The translations under genes were made by a program, and so were the position numbers. Positions 1 to 5,713 of a stretch of 5,713 nt of DNA are shown one piece after another; the stretch's first letter is position 1; the number at the start of each line of letters is the position of its first letter. The notes under the pieces were generated by a model, which saw only the letters and a list, made by a program, of their open reading frames with translations, was not told the DNA's origin and did no database searches. The stretch comes from an uncultured bacterium. Lineage in GTDB: Bacteria > Verrucomicrobiota > Kiritimatiellia > RFP12 > UBA1067. The DNA lies in NCBI GenBank assembly GCA_902779075.1, contig CACZAK010000269.1, positions 1-5,713 of the forward strand. Reading direction: 5' to 3'.

Positions 1-1776
1 AAGGGGGCAGCGGCCGGTGGCGCGATGTTCGCGCTGCCGCGCCTTGTCCGCGCGCAGGGTTCCGGCTCGTCGTACTCGGTGGCCGTACTCGGCGACACGC
101 ACTTCGACCAGGCGCTCGAGCCGGAGTTTATCGCGTCGTATGACCTGACGACGAACGTGTCGGCAGATGACATGGCGCGGTATACGGCGCAATCGACCTA
201 TCATGCAAATTGGAGCAACACCGAATCTGGCGCCCAAACGCATTTCACGGAGTTCTTGCGAAACGGCGACATGTGGCGCGAGCGGTGTCCGCGCCTCGTC
301 GCGGCGAGCGCGGCGTTGGCGGCGTCCAAGCCCACGCGCTTTCTGCTCCAGGTCGGCGACCTTGTGCAGGGAGACTGCGGCAAGGCAGCCGTGCACAAGC
401 AGATGCTCCGAGACGCCGTGGCGGCCGTTCGCGGCGGATTCCCGTCGGGGATTCCTTTCCTGACGGTGCTTGGCAACCATGACGTCCGGGGGACGGGCGC
501 GCGGAACGCCTACCTCAATTTCGCCCAGCCCTTCATGTCCACGGAAATCACGAACCTGACAGGCGTGACGCCAGGGAGCACGGCCTACCCGGCGTATTCC
601 TTCCGCCTGGACGACGATCTCTGGGTGTTCTGCGATTTCGATACAGAGGATACGGGGCAGATTTGCGATGTGATCGACGCCGACCCGTCGGCGCGGCGTG
701 TGTTCCTCGTCACGCACGGCCCGTTCACCGCGAGCGCCGTAAGCTCATACGCGAACTGGCGCCTTGCCGGAAGAAATGTGACCGCGGCTAAACGGTTGGC
801 CCTCTACAAGACGCTTTCGCGCCGCCATGCGATTGTCCTCTCCGGCCACACGCACCTGACGGACTACTACTGGCATGTCAACGAATACGGCGGCTTCTCC
901 GAAATGACCGTCAACTCCGTCTGGAAGAGCGAAGATCTCGCGACATCCGTGCCGAGCCATGACATGCTTGATGACTACACTTCGAGCGCGGCCAACTTCT
1001 TCAAGCCAGGCCTCAAGAGGTATTTCCACAATTCCGCCGCAGGACACTACCGGATCAACGTCTCGGACGACGAGGTGACGATGGAGTTCTATCCTGGCGC
1101 GGCGACGACGCCCGGACGCGTTTTCACGATGTGGAAGTGGGAGGCCGTCAAGCCATCCAGATGGGTGAACGAGAGTGCGCTCGTGACCGGGACGACCGGC
1201 GCCTGGTCGGAATCGGTCGATTATGGCTGGGATACCGAGAAGGCGTCCATCGCGGGAGACCGAACCTTCACTCCCAACAAGCAGTCCTCCGGCAAATCCG
1301 CCACCCTGACCGTCAAGATGCAGTTCACTGACATGGCGACGACCGTTGACGCCCCGGAGGGCGTACAGGCAGCGGTGCAGCTCGGCGCGGGCGGGCTTTT
1401 CCAGGTCTGGACGAGGGGAAGTGTTGCCAATGTGGAAATGTTGCCAATTGCCAATTCCAATTCCCAATTGGAAACTGGCAACATTGGCAACACTGGCAAC
1501 ATTCCCATGTGGTTGGACGTGGCGGCGGAAGGGGTCTCGCCTCGGGCGGGCGTGGAATACACGTTCCGCTTCAAGATCGACTACGGGACGTGCCTCTACG
1601 CCGTTTCCGTGAAGAACGCGTACGGGAGCTTCGTGCCGCTCAGCGCGAACGGCGAAACGTCGTTTGCGCTCGCATCGAACGCCACGCGCCTTTCCTCCGT
1701 GCGGTTCAAGGGCGGCGGGTTGTTGACGTCGCTCAGGGGCGATTACGCCAGGGGCCTTGGCGTGGTCATACGGTAG
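1..1776 (+). CDS. Exported calcineurin-like metallophosphoesterase with C-terminal beta-sandwich domain (5' end missing)
   Basis: Numbering is from the ATG at 25. All five signatures of the calcineurin-like phosphoesterase fold are visible: GDTHFD (D24, H26), GDLVQGD (D112), GNHD (N151, H152), THG (H231) and GHTH (H275, H277). The dinuclear metal site therefore looks intact and the protein should hydrolyse phosphate esters; the substrate cannot be deduced. The catalytic domain spans about residues 17-375. From about 376 to 583 follows a beta-rich domain (WVNESALVTG... VEYTFRFKIDYG) that I infer to be a carbohydrate-binding-like or structural sandwich. The frame is open upstream to base 1 and reads KGAAAGGAMFALPRLVRAQG, which looks like the hydrophobic half of a Tat signal peptide whose twin arginines lie upstream. 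The ATG at 25 has no well-placed ribosome binding site and is probably internal. Residues 466-494 are encoded by a palindromic repeat inserted in frame. The gene lies 21 bases before the large secreted protein, probably in one operon. Family call is strong; biological role unknown. Confidence 0.9.
   Translation, partial: KGAAAGGAMFALPRLVRAQGSGSSYSVAVLGDTHFDQALEPEFIASYDLTTNVSADDMARYTAQSTYHANWSNTESGAQTHFTEFLRNGDMWRERCPRLVAASAALAASKPTRFLLQVGDLVQGDCGKAAVHKQMLRDAVAAVRGGFPSGIPFLTVLGNHDVRGTGARNAYLNFAQPFMSTEITNLTGVTPGSTAYPAYSFRLDDDLWVFCDFDTEDTGQICDVIDADPSARRVFLVTHGPFTASAVSSYANWRLAGRNVTAAKRLALYKTLSRRHAIVLSGHTHLTDYYWHVNEYGGFSEMTVNSVWKSEDLATSVPSHDMLDDYTSSAANFFKPGLKRYFHNSAAGHYRINVSDDEVTMEFYPGAATTPGRVFTMWKWEAVKPSRWVNESALVTGTTGAWSESVDYGWDTEKASIAGDRTFTPNKQSSGKSATLTVKMQFTDMATTVDAPEGVQAAVQLGAGGLFQVWTRGSVANVEMLPIANSNSQLETGNIGNTGNIPMWLDVAAEGVSPRAGVEYTFRFKIDYGTCLYAVSVKNAYGSFVPLSANGETSFALASNATRLSSVRFKGGGLLTSLRGDYARGLGVVIR
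1416..1506. repeat. Palindromic repeat element, copy A, in frame inside the phosphoesterase gene
   Basis: This is a 91-bp imperfect palindrome with arms of about 41 bp (1416-1456 and 1466-1506) and a short loop. The outer ends GGGAA and TTCCC pair, as do TGTTGCCA (1422-1429) with TGGCAACA (1494-1501), and ATGTTGCCA (1438-1446) with TGGCAACAT (1476-1484). It contains four CCAATT units on the left and in the loop, and three GGCAACA units spaced 9 bp apart on the right. It is visibly more AT-rich than the surrounding gene. A second copy lies at 5485-5574; the first 26 bases from GTTGCC (1423 and 5491) match with one difference. In the gene frame it adds SVANVEMLPIAN...GNIGNTGNIP between the WTRG and MWLDVAAEGV segments, with no stop or frameshift. 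I saw no clear target-site duplication. Confidence 0.85.
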
Positions 1777-1784
1777 GGAAGAGC

Positions 1785-1791
1785 AAGGGAG
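1785..1791 (+). promoter_or_regulatory. Ribosome binding site of the large secreted protein
   Basis: AAGGGAG lies 6 bases before the ATG at 1798 and fixes that start. It falls in the 21-base gap after the phosphoesterase stop codon. There is no room for a separate promoter there, which favours co-transcription. Confidence 0.75.
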
Positions 1792-1797
1792 ACAACC

Positions 1798-4700
1798 ATG
1801 TTAAGCGTACAACACCGAACAAAGGCGCTCCTTTCACTCGCGGTCCTACTCGCGGCATCTGCCGCAACGGCGGCGGTGGGCAACCTCGAAAGCTACCACT
1901 TGCGGCACGACTTCTCGACCGGTGCGCGCGTGTTTATCGGCGGCCCGAACTGCCCGACGGACTTCATAGCCGACACTTCGACGGACAGCATGGCGGTCGT
2001 AGGGCCGAACGGCCCCGACAGTGCCATGCATGTTGGTAATTGTGCCGGCCAGTTGGCTATAAATGGTGTTCAGGTCAACAGCAACGATTCCTCTAGTACA
2101 AAAACTACGGATCTCGCCTTGAACACGAACGCCTGGACGCTCGCGATGTCGTTCAGGCCAGGTAACGTCGAAAAGGGCATGTTGTTCTCAATTGGACGCT
2201 TGAACGGCGGTAAAAGCAGCGGTCGCATCGCCATCACGGTCTGTTCTTCATCCGACCCAAGCAAGCTGTATCTTCAGGAGTTCTACCGGGGGGCTGATGC
2301 ATACGTTCCTGAGAAGGGAAATGCTGTCGAGCTGACCGAGCTTGGCAACATGACGAACGGGTTCCATACGCTTGTGATGGTGTACTCGCCGTCGGACAAG
2401 ACGATAACGCCATACGTGGATGGAACAAAGAAAACGGTGTTTACGCTCTCTTCCAAGACAACGACCAGTCGCGCTGTGGGCAACGCCTTCCACTACGGCT
2501 CGTTCCCATCGATTACGGGAGAAGTGACCGGATTCTCCCGGTCCTACACGAACAACGACGTGGCGTTCTACGACATGCGCTTCTACTTCGGCGCATTCAA
2601 CGATGCCGACGCGGCGGCATACGCCGCGCTCTATCCGGCGGACCGCATGGGCTCGCCGTTCCGCCCGAACGCGTACATCGAGGCGGGCGCGACGAACACG
2701 GTCAGCGACGCAAGAAATATCACGACGCCCGTGAGTTATGTCGATACGGGATACATTGCAAAGAAGGGCACGGAGTTCGCCCTCGACTTCCAGTACTTGG
2801 ACTGCGCGACAATCCAGCAGTACGCCTTTGGCATCTGGAATGGCGACGCAAACTCGACCCCCACCTTGGACGGACTTACGCACTGCTTTTACATCAACAC
2901 TAACAAGGGTTTCGCCTTCACCAAGTTTTCCGGAACCTCCGCCGACTGGCATGCGATCACGGCAAACAATGCAGCCGACCGTATTCGCCGCATCGTGACA
3001 GTCGATAACACGGACGACGCTTCCGACACGGGGTCAACCGCGACGATCCTGGCTTGGTCGGATCGTTCGACGATGGCAACCGCAAGCATAACCAAACCCC
3101 ATGCGGTTGACGCAAAAACCAACACCTACCTTTTTGCAGTCAGTGCCAATGGTACGCCCAAGCGGTCTGCCAAGGCGCGCATCTACTCCTTCGAGGCGGA
3201 CGAGGGCGGCGCCCCAGCCGCATTTTTCGTACCCGACATGGATAACGGCGAGGCGGGCTTCAGGAACATCATCGACGGCTCTTTCCACGGCGACGGCAAC
3301 AAGAACAACAACCCTGAACGGACGCTCCGCTTCTACGATGGCGTCGGGTGTGCAAGCGACTACAAGTCCGAGGATGGCACGCTCTACGCGAAGCTGTATG
3401 CAACCTCTGGAGAGAACGGCGCGGTGAGCATCGCGGGCGGCTCGGCGGCGGCCTCCGCCGAGGGCTGGGTTCCGCACGGCGGCACCCTCGCGCTTACTGC
3501 GGTTTCCGATTCAGGATGCGGCTTTGATTGCTGGGAGGGCGATATCTGGGCGATTGCGGACGGCTTCAGCGTGACGGACGCAACCATCGAGGTATCCACC
3601 CCGTATGCCGTGCAGCTGCGTGCGACGTTCAGGCGTGACTCCAGTCTCACCATTCCCGCTGGAGGCACGGTCGTCTGGAGCGCGGGGGAATGGACGGCTG
3701 CGGGCGTGGCCGTCCCGGCCCCGGTGAGCGGGTCGGCGACTGTCAACGTTACAGGAGCGGCAACGCTTACGCTGGACGGAACGGCTTCGTTGGGCTCTCT
3801 TGTCGTCAATGGCGGAAGCGGCGCGAAGCTGACGCTTGCCACGGCGGCCGGCGCGGCCTTCAATATTGGAAACCTCGTCCTCAGCGGCGGCGTGTCGCTT
3901 GTCGTTCCAGCGGGAACCCTGACGGAGGGAGCGTCGTTTGGGACGATTACGTCGTCGGCCCCTGGCGGCGTTCTGGTGATCGACGTGCCGGAGGGCGAAT
4001 CGTTCACCAACGAGACGACGACAATTTCCGGCGGCTCCAACCTCCAGGTGTGGAAGACGGGCACGGGAACGCTGACCATGACGAAGGTCAATCCCGGGTT
4101 CGGCGGCAACAACGTGACCTCGCTCGTCGTCAAGGCGGGCATTGTCCGGCAAGGGACGCCCAACAACGCGACGTGCGGAGCGAATGGCTCGCGCATCGTT
4201 GTCGAGGACGGCGCACAGTTCGACGTGAACGGCACCGGCAACACGGTTTACTACGATTTCACCATTTCCGGATCCGGTCCTGACGGACTCGGCGCGATCT
4301 CGAACAAGAAGACGGTTTCAAACGTGTACGGCACGGCGTATCTCATGCGCGACATCGAGCTGGCGGACGACGCGACGATTGGCGGCACGTCGTATGTCAG
4401 CCTGAAGTTTGGCGACTGGGCGGCTGGCAATATAGTGATGAACGGCCATGCGTTGGCGCTAACGAACGCCACGGTCTATGCGGGGAACAGGACGTACGTC
4501 GGCGAGGGGCGCATCGAAATCGGCGGCGGAGCGGCTCTGTCGTTCTACCAGCACAACTCCTCGGCCAGCAACTGCGTGGTGACGGTTTACGGCAATCTGA
4601 ACCAGAACGCGGGCGGATTTACGGCGGTCAAGTCCCTCATCTTCGAGAGCGGTGCGAGTTTCTGGTCCAGGGCTACCACCGGGCATCCGACCACGATCGT

Positions 4701-5055
4701 GTTCGACACCTACGCCCCGAACATGAGTCACACGGGGAGCGAGCTTACCGGCCCGATCGTCCAGCTCGGCGACGCGCAACACCTGACGCCGACGCTCGAC
4801 CTCTCGCGCTTCTGCACGAACGGCGTGGATGTGGTGTTCGGTGCCGAGAATACGACGTTCCAGTCTGGTTCCACGGTGTCCGTGAAGCTTGGAGGCCGCG
4901 CCATCGGCGACCAGAACGGAACGAAAATAGCCAACTGGTCCGCCAAGCCGCAGGGCGTCAAGTTCGTCTGTGGCGACGAAGGTAGGAACTGCATGTTCGC
5001 GGCGGAAGCCGACGGGCTGTACATCTACAGAGGCTTCTCCATTTTCCTGTATTAG
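1798..5055 (+). CDS. Large secreted multidomain adhesin-like protein (LamG-like, InlB-like and beta-helix modules)
   Basis: This 1085-residue protein starts with a Sec signal peptide: basic residues near R7/K9, a Leu/Ala-rich core, and a likely cleavage around residues 24-26 (ATAA). Domains in order, boundaries approximate: residues 29-283, a LamG/concanavalin-like lectin fold ending in FYDMRFYFGAFNDADAAAYAALYP, a typical LamG terminus; 288-490, a second jelly-roll-like module from YIEAGATNT to FFVPDMDNGEAGFRNIIDG; 530-612, an InlB B-repeat-like domain (GENGAVSIAGG...GCGFDCWEGD...ATF); 615-1085, a Gly/Ala/Val/Thr-rich beta-helix that includes an autotransporter-associated strand repeat at about 753-785 (KTGTGTLTM...VVKAGIV). 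There is no obvious autotransporter barrel, PEP-CTERM tail or LPXTG motif; it ends IYRGFSIFLY. I infer a cell-surface or released protein that binds polymers or neighbouring cells. It has no recognisable catalytic motif. It sits directly downstream of the phosphoesterase gene. The exact ligand and export route are unknown. Confidence 0.88.
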   Translation: MLSVQHRTKALLSLAVLLAASAATAAVGNLESYHLRHDFSTGARVFIGGPNCPTDFIADTSTDSMAVVGPNGPDSAMHVGNCAGQLAINGVQVNSNDSSSTKTTDLALNTNAWTLAMSFRPGNVEKGMLFSIGRLNGGKSSGRIAITVCSSSDPSKLYLQEFYRGADAYVPEKGNAVELTELGNMTNGFHTLVMVYSPSDKTITPYVDGTKKTVFTLSSKTTTSRAVGNAFHYGSFPSITGEVTGFSRSYTNNDVAFYDMRFYFGAFNDADAAAYAALYPADRMGSPFRPNAYIEAGATNTVSDARNITTPVSYVDTGYIAKKGTEFALDFQYLDCATIQQYAFGIWNGDANSTPTLDGLTHCFYINTNKGFAFTKFSGTSADWHAITANNAADRIRRIVTVDNTDDASDTGSTATILAWSDRSTMATASITKPHAVDAKTNTYLFAVSANGTPKRSAKARIYSFEADEGGAPAAFFVPDMDNGEAGFRNIIDGSFHGDGNKNNNPERTLRFYDGVGCASDYKSEDGTLYAKLYATSGENGAVSIAGGSAAASAEGWVPHGGTLALTAVSDSGCGFDCWEGDIWAIADGFSVTDATIEVSTPYAVQLRATFRRDSSLTIPAGGTVVWSAGEWTAAGVAVPAPVSGSATVNVTGAATLTLDGTASLGSLVVNGGSGAKLTLATAAGAAFNIGNLVLSGGVSLVVPAGTLTEGASFGTITSSAPGGVLVIDVPEGESFTNETTTISGGSNLQVWKTGTGTLTMTKVNPGFGGNNVTSLVVKAGIVRQGTPNNATCGANGSRIVVEDGAQFDVNGTGNTVYYDFTISGSGPDGLGAISNKKTVSNVYGTAYLMRDIELADDATIGGTSYVSLKFGDWAAGNIVMNGHALALTNATVYAGNRTYVGEGRIEIGGGAALSFYQHNSSASNCVVTVYGNLNQNAGGFTAVKSLIFESGASFWSRATTGHPTTIVFDTYAPNMSHTGSELTGPIVQLGDAQHLTPTLDLSRFCTNGVDVVFGAENTTFQSGSTVSVKLGGRAIGDQNGTKIANWSAKPQGVKFVCGDEGRNCMFAAEADGLYIYRGFSIFLY

Positions 5056-5076
5056 GCTCGCCGAGGACGGCTCGCC
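5055..5076. repeat. Quasi-palindrome at the stop codon of the large protein gene
   Basis: GGCTCGCC occurs twice (5055-5062 and 5069-5076) and the whole 22 bp also folds on itself. GCCG (5060-5063) pairs with CGGC (5068-5071) over an AGGA loop, and GGC (5055-5057) pairs with GCC (5074-5076), separated by a TC/TC internal loop. It begins at the last base of the TAG stop. It may belong to the 3'-end transcript structure together with the next hairpin, or be a small dispersed repeat. Confidence 0.5.
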
Positions 5077-5085
5077 CCACCGTTT

Positions 5086-5123
5086 CGCCGCCAAAATGGC
5101 GGCGTGGTTGTAGGTTGTTTTTT
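5086..5123 (+). terminator. Candidate transcription terminator after the two-gene unit
   Basis: CGCCGCC (5086-5092) and GGCGGCG (5098-5104) form a perfect 7-bp stem, extendable by an A-T pair, around an AAAAT loop. A run of six Ts follows at 5118-5123. The 13-base gap between stem and T run is longer than in a standard intrinsic terminator, so termination may be weak or the structure may serve mainly as a 3'-end stabiliser. Position, 31 bases after the stop, fits the end of the operon. Confidence 0.45.
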
Positions 5124-5126
5124 GGC

Positions 5127-5289
5127 GTGAGACTTGAGACGCGAGACGAGAGGGTGAGACGCGAGACGGGCCGGGTTCCCACAAGGCCACTGGCGAAGCG
5201 CTCCGCGTAATTCCAAAGTCTCTTGCTCTCACGTCAAGTCTCACGTCTCACCGTCTAACGTCCCGCTCGTCTCGCGTTTCGCGTCTCAC
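5127..5289. repeat. Opposed arrays of a 7-bp unit (GAGAC arm, spacer, GTCTC arm)
   Basis: The left arm (5127-5167) is built from heptamers of the type NNGAGAC: GTGAGAC, TTGAGAC, GCGAGAC, one degenerate unit, GTGAGAC, GCGAGAC. The right arm (about 5218-5289) carries the reverse-complement unit GTCTCNC: GTCTCAC at 5238, 5245 and 5283, GTCTCGC at 5269, plus degenerate units. Each arm has exactly five GAGAC or GTCTC pentamers. The left stretch 5127-5150 is complementary to 5266-5289 at 21 of 24 positions, and 5153-5167 to 5238-5252 at 14 of 15, so a long bulged hairpin or cruciform is possible. The spacer of about 50 bases (5168-5217) lacks the unit. Function unknown. Confidence 0.75.
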
Positions 5290-5356
5290 GTCACCCCCCA
5301 CCATCTGACATCCCCCATAAGCTTCTGCAAACCCCCGCAAAACGCCGCAGTTGGGA

Positions 5357-5386
5357 TTGACGAATCGCGGAAGGATGTGCTAACAT
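5357..5386 (+). promoter_or_regulatory. Candidate sigma-70-type promoter for the downstream gene
   Basis: TTGACG (5357-5362) serves as a -35 box. TAACAT (5381-5386) lies 18 bases later as a -10 box and is preceded by TGC, giving an extended -10 (TGnTAnnnT). Transcription would begin around 5393, producing a leader of about 280 bases before the ATG at 5676 that contains palindrome copy B and a hairpin with a T run. Assigned by pattern only. Confidence 0.4.
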
Positions 5387-5484
5387 ATCGCCAACTTTCC
5401 ATGGGAAGACCAGCGACTTTGAACAGAAAATCGCAAATGACTCCAGGACGGAGGCATGAAACGGCATCGGAAACGACGCCGCGT

Positions 5485-5574
5485 GGGAATGTTGCCAATG
5501 TGCAAATGTTGCCAATAGCCAATACCCAATGTCCAATTGGGATTGGCAACATTGGAAACTGGCAACACTTTCAC
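5485..5574. repeat. Palindromic repeat element, copy B, intergenic
   Basis: This is the second copy of the element found inside the phosphoesterase gene. It is about 90 bp with paired arms: TGTTGCCA (5490-5497) with TGGCAACA (5560-5567), and ATGTTGCCAAT (5506-5516) with ATTGGCAACAT (5542-5552). The left arm matches copy A at 25 of 26 bases from 5491; the centre and right arm are more diverged, with one repeat unit (GGCAACA) altered to GGAAACT. It is free of stops in several frames. The plus frame in phase with copy A encodes VANVQMLPIAN...GNIGNW, closely matching VANVEMLPIAN...GNIGNT of copy A. It lies in the probable leader of the next gene. Confidence 0.85.
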
Positions 5575-5603
5575 ATTTACACAATCATTGCATGAGCCGA
5601 GAG

Positions 5604-5634
5604 ACGCAGACCGCGCCTCGCGGCCCGCGTTTTT
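5604..5634 (+). terminator. Hairpin plus T run in the leader of the last gene (terminator or attenuator candidate)
   Basis: CCGCG (5611-5615) pairs with CGCGG (5619-5623) over a CCT loop. Below a 3x3 internal loop, ACGC (5604-5607) pairs with GCGT (5627-5630), and Ts run from 5630 to 5634 directly at the base of the stem. This is a fair intrinsic-terminator shape. It sits about 40 bases before the ATG at 5676 and downstream of the candidate promoter. It could end transcription arriving from upstream, act as an attenuator, or be fortuitous GC-rich structure. Confidence 0.4.
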
Positions 5635-5662
5635 CACACACCCAATCTTCAACAGCCCAAGA

Positions 5663-5669
5663 AAGGAAG
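5663..5669 (+). promoter_or_regulatory. Ribosome binding site of the last gene
   Basis: AAGGAAG lies 6 bases before the ATG at 5676, the same spacing as the site before the large secreted protein gene. It supports a genuine start although only 38 bases of the gene are present. Confidence 0.7.
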
Positions 5670-5675
5670 AAAGCC

Positions 5676-5713
5676 ATGACAACAGGAAAAGCACTCAATG
5701 GAAAGCCGTATGC
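5676..5713 (+). CDS. Start of a downstream gene, product unknown (3' end missing)
   Basis: An ATG behind a good ribosome binding site opens a frame encoding MTTGKALNGKPY and then an alanine (GC-) before the window ends. The visible residues are polar and basic and do not resemble the beginning of a Sec signal peptide, unlike the gene before it, though 12 residues are too few to exclude a late signal. It is separated from the upstream unit by 620 bases of repeats and probably has its own promoter. I cannot assign a function. Confidence 0.55.
   Translation, partial: MTTGKALNGKPY

Larger units (their letters stand above)
5056..5675. other. Gene-free, repeat-rich intergenic region
   Basis: These 620 bases lie between the large protein gene and the next start codon. 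Frames that are open here cross the repeats or lack a ribosome binding site, and I do not regard them as genes. The region holds, in order, a quasi-palindrome, a GC hairpin, opposed heptamer arrays, a candidate promoter, the second copy of the dispersed palindrome, a hairpin with a T run, and a ribosome binding site. No tRNA or known riboswitch was recognised by eye. Confidence 0.7.

Noticed and set aside
25..27. ATG at 25 as the true start of the phosphoesterase
   Set aside because: Coding-like sequence continues upstream in frame, the ATG falls within the hydrophobic part of a signal peptide, and no ribosome binding site lies at a suitable distance.
745..1467. Minus-strand frame of 240 codons antisense to the phosphoesterase
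   Set aside because: The plus strand carries all five phosphoesterase motifs. The antisense frame begins within the palindrome and is a by-product of GC-rich codon use.
1416..1506. Copy A as a true Rickettsia palindromic element
   Set aside because: The resemblance is in behaviour only. Base composition and gene content do not fit Rickettsia, and I see no specific sequence match I could name.
3384..4244. Minus-strand frame of 286 codons antisense to the large protein
   Set aside because: It is antisense to the beta-helix region, Pro/Thr/Ser/Val-rich as expected from the complement of Gly/Ala/Thr/Val codons in GC-rich DNA. The plus frame has a signal peptide and recognisable domains.
4459..5244. 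Minus-strand frame of 261 codons over the 3' end of the large protein gene
   Set aside because: It is Arg-rich with no recognisable motif. It begins inside the heptamer array and runs antisense to a well-supported gene.
5127..5289. Possible CRISPR array
   Set aside because: Units are 7 bp, tandem and in two opposing orientations, with no regular spacers of 30 or so bases and no neighbouring cas gene.
5377..5595. Plus-strand frame of 72 codons over copy B of the palindrome
   Set aside because: It starts at an ATG inside the candidate promoter region, has no ribosome binding site, and about half its length is the repeat element read in frame. It is best explained by the stop-poor nature of the element.
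5286..5694. Minus-strand frames across the intergenic region
   Set aside because: They cross both structured repeats, lack ribosome binding sites and show no domain-like sequence.

Overview
The window reads as an accessory or surface-protein locus from a GC-rich Gram-negative bacterium. I infer the PVC group, most likely Kiritimatiellota/Verrucomicrobiota. The basis is one very large secreted protein that joins LamG-like lectin modules, an InlB-like repeat and autotransporter-type beta-helix strands, plus a Tat-exported phosphoesterase with a C-terminal beta-sandwich. No taxonomic marker gene is present, so this assignment is inference.

Layout: bases 1-1776 hold the 3' portion of an exported calcineurin-like metallophosphoesterase. 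Its reading frame is open to base 1, and the visible N-terminus looks like the second half of a Tat signal peptide, so the true start probably lies upstream of the window. After 21 bases and a good ribosome binding site comes a 1085-residue secreted modular adhesin-like protein (1798-5055). The two genes look co-transcribed and both products are extracytoplasmic. Their last eight residues also share a similar pattern, R-G-[LF]-[GS]-[VI]-[VF]-[IL]-x. Bases 5056-5675 hold no convincing gene but are dense in structured DNA. In order these are a quasi-palindrome at the stop codon, a GC hairpin, a roughly 160-bp array of 7-bp units in two opposing arms, a candidate promoter, a roughly 90-bp palindromic element, and a GC hairpin followed by five Ts. 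A new gene starts at 5676 behind a strong ribosome binding site and runs off the end after 12 full codons.

The most notable feature is a dispersed palindromic repeat of about 90 bp present twice. One copy is intergenic (5485-5574). The other (1416-1506) lies inside the phosphoesterase gene, where it adds about 29 codons in frame. It interrupts what otherwise reads as a continuous beta-sandwich segment. This resembles in behaviour, though not in demonstrated ancestry, the Rickettsia palindromic elements that insert in frame into genes. The heptamer array and the structured 5' leader of the last gene are secondary points of interest.
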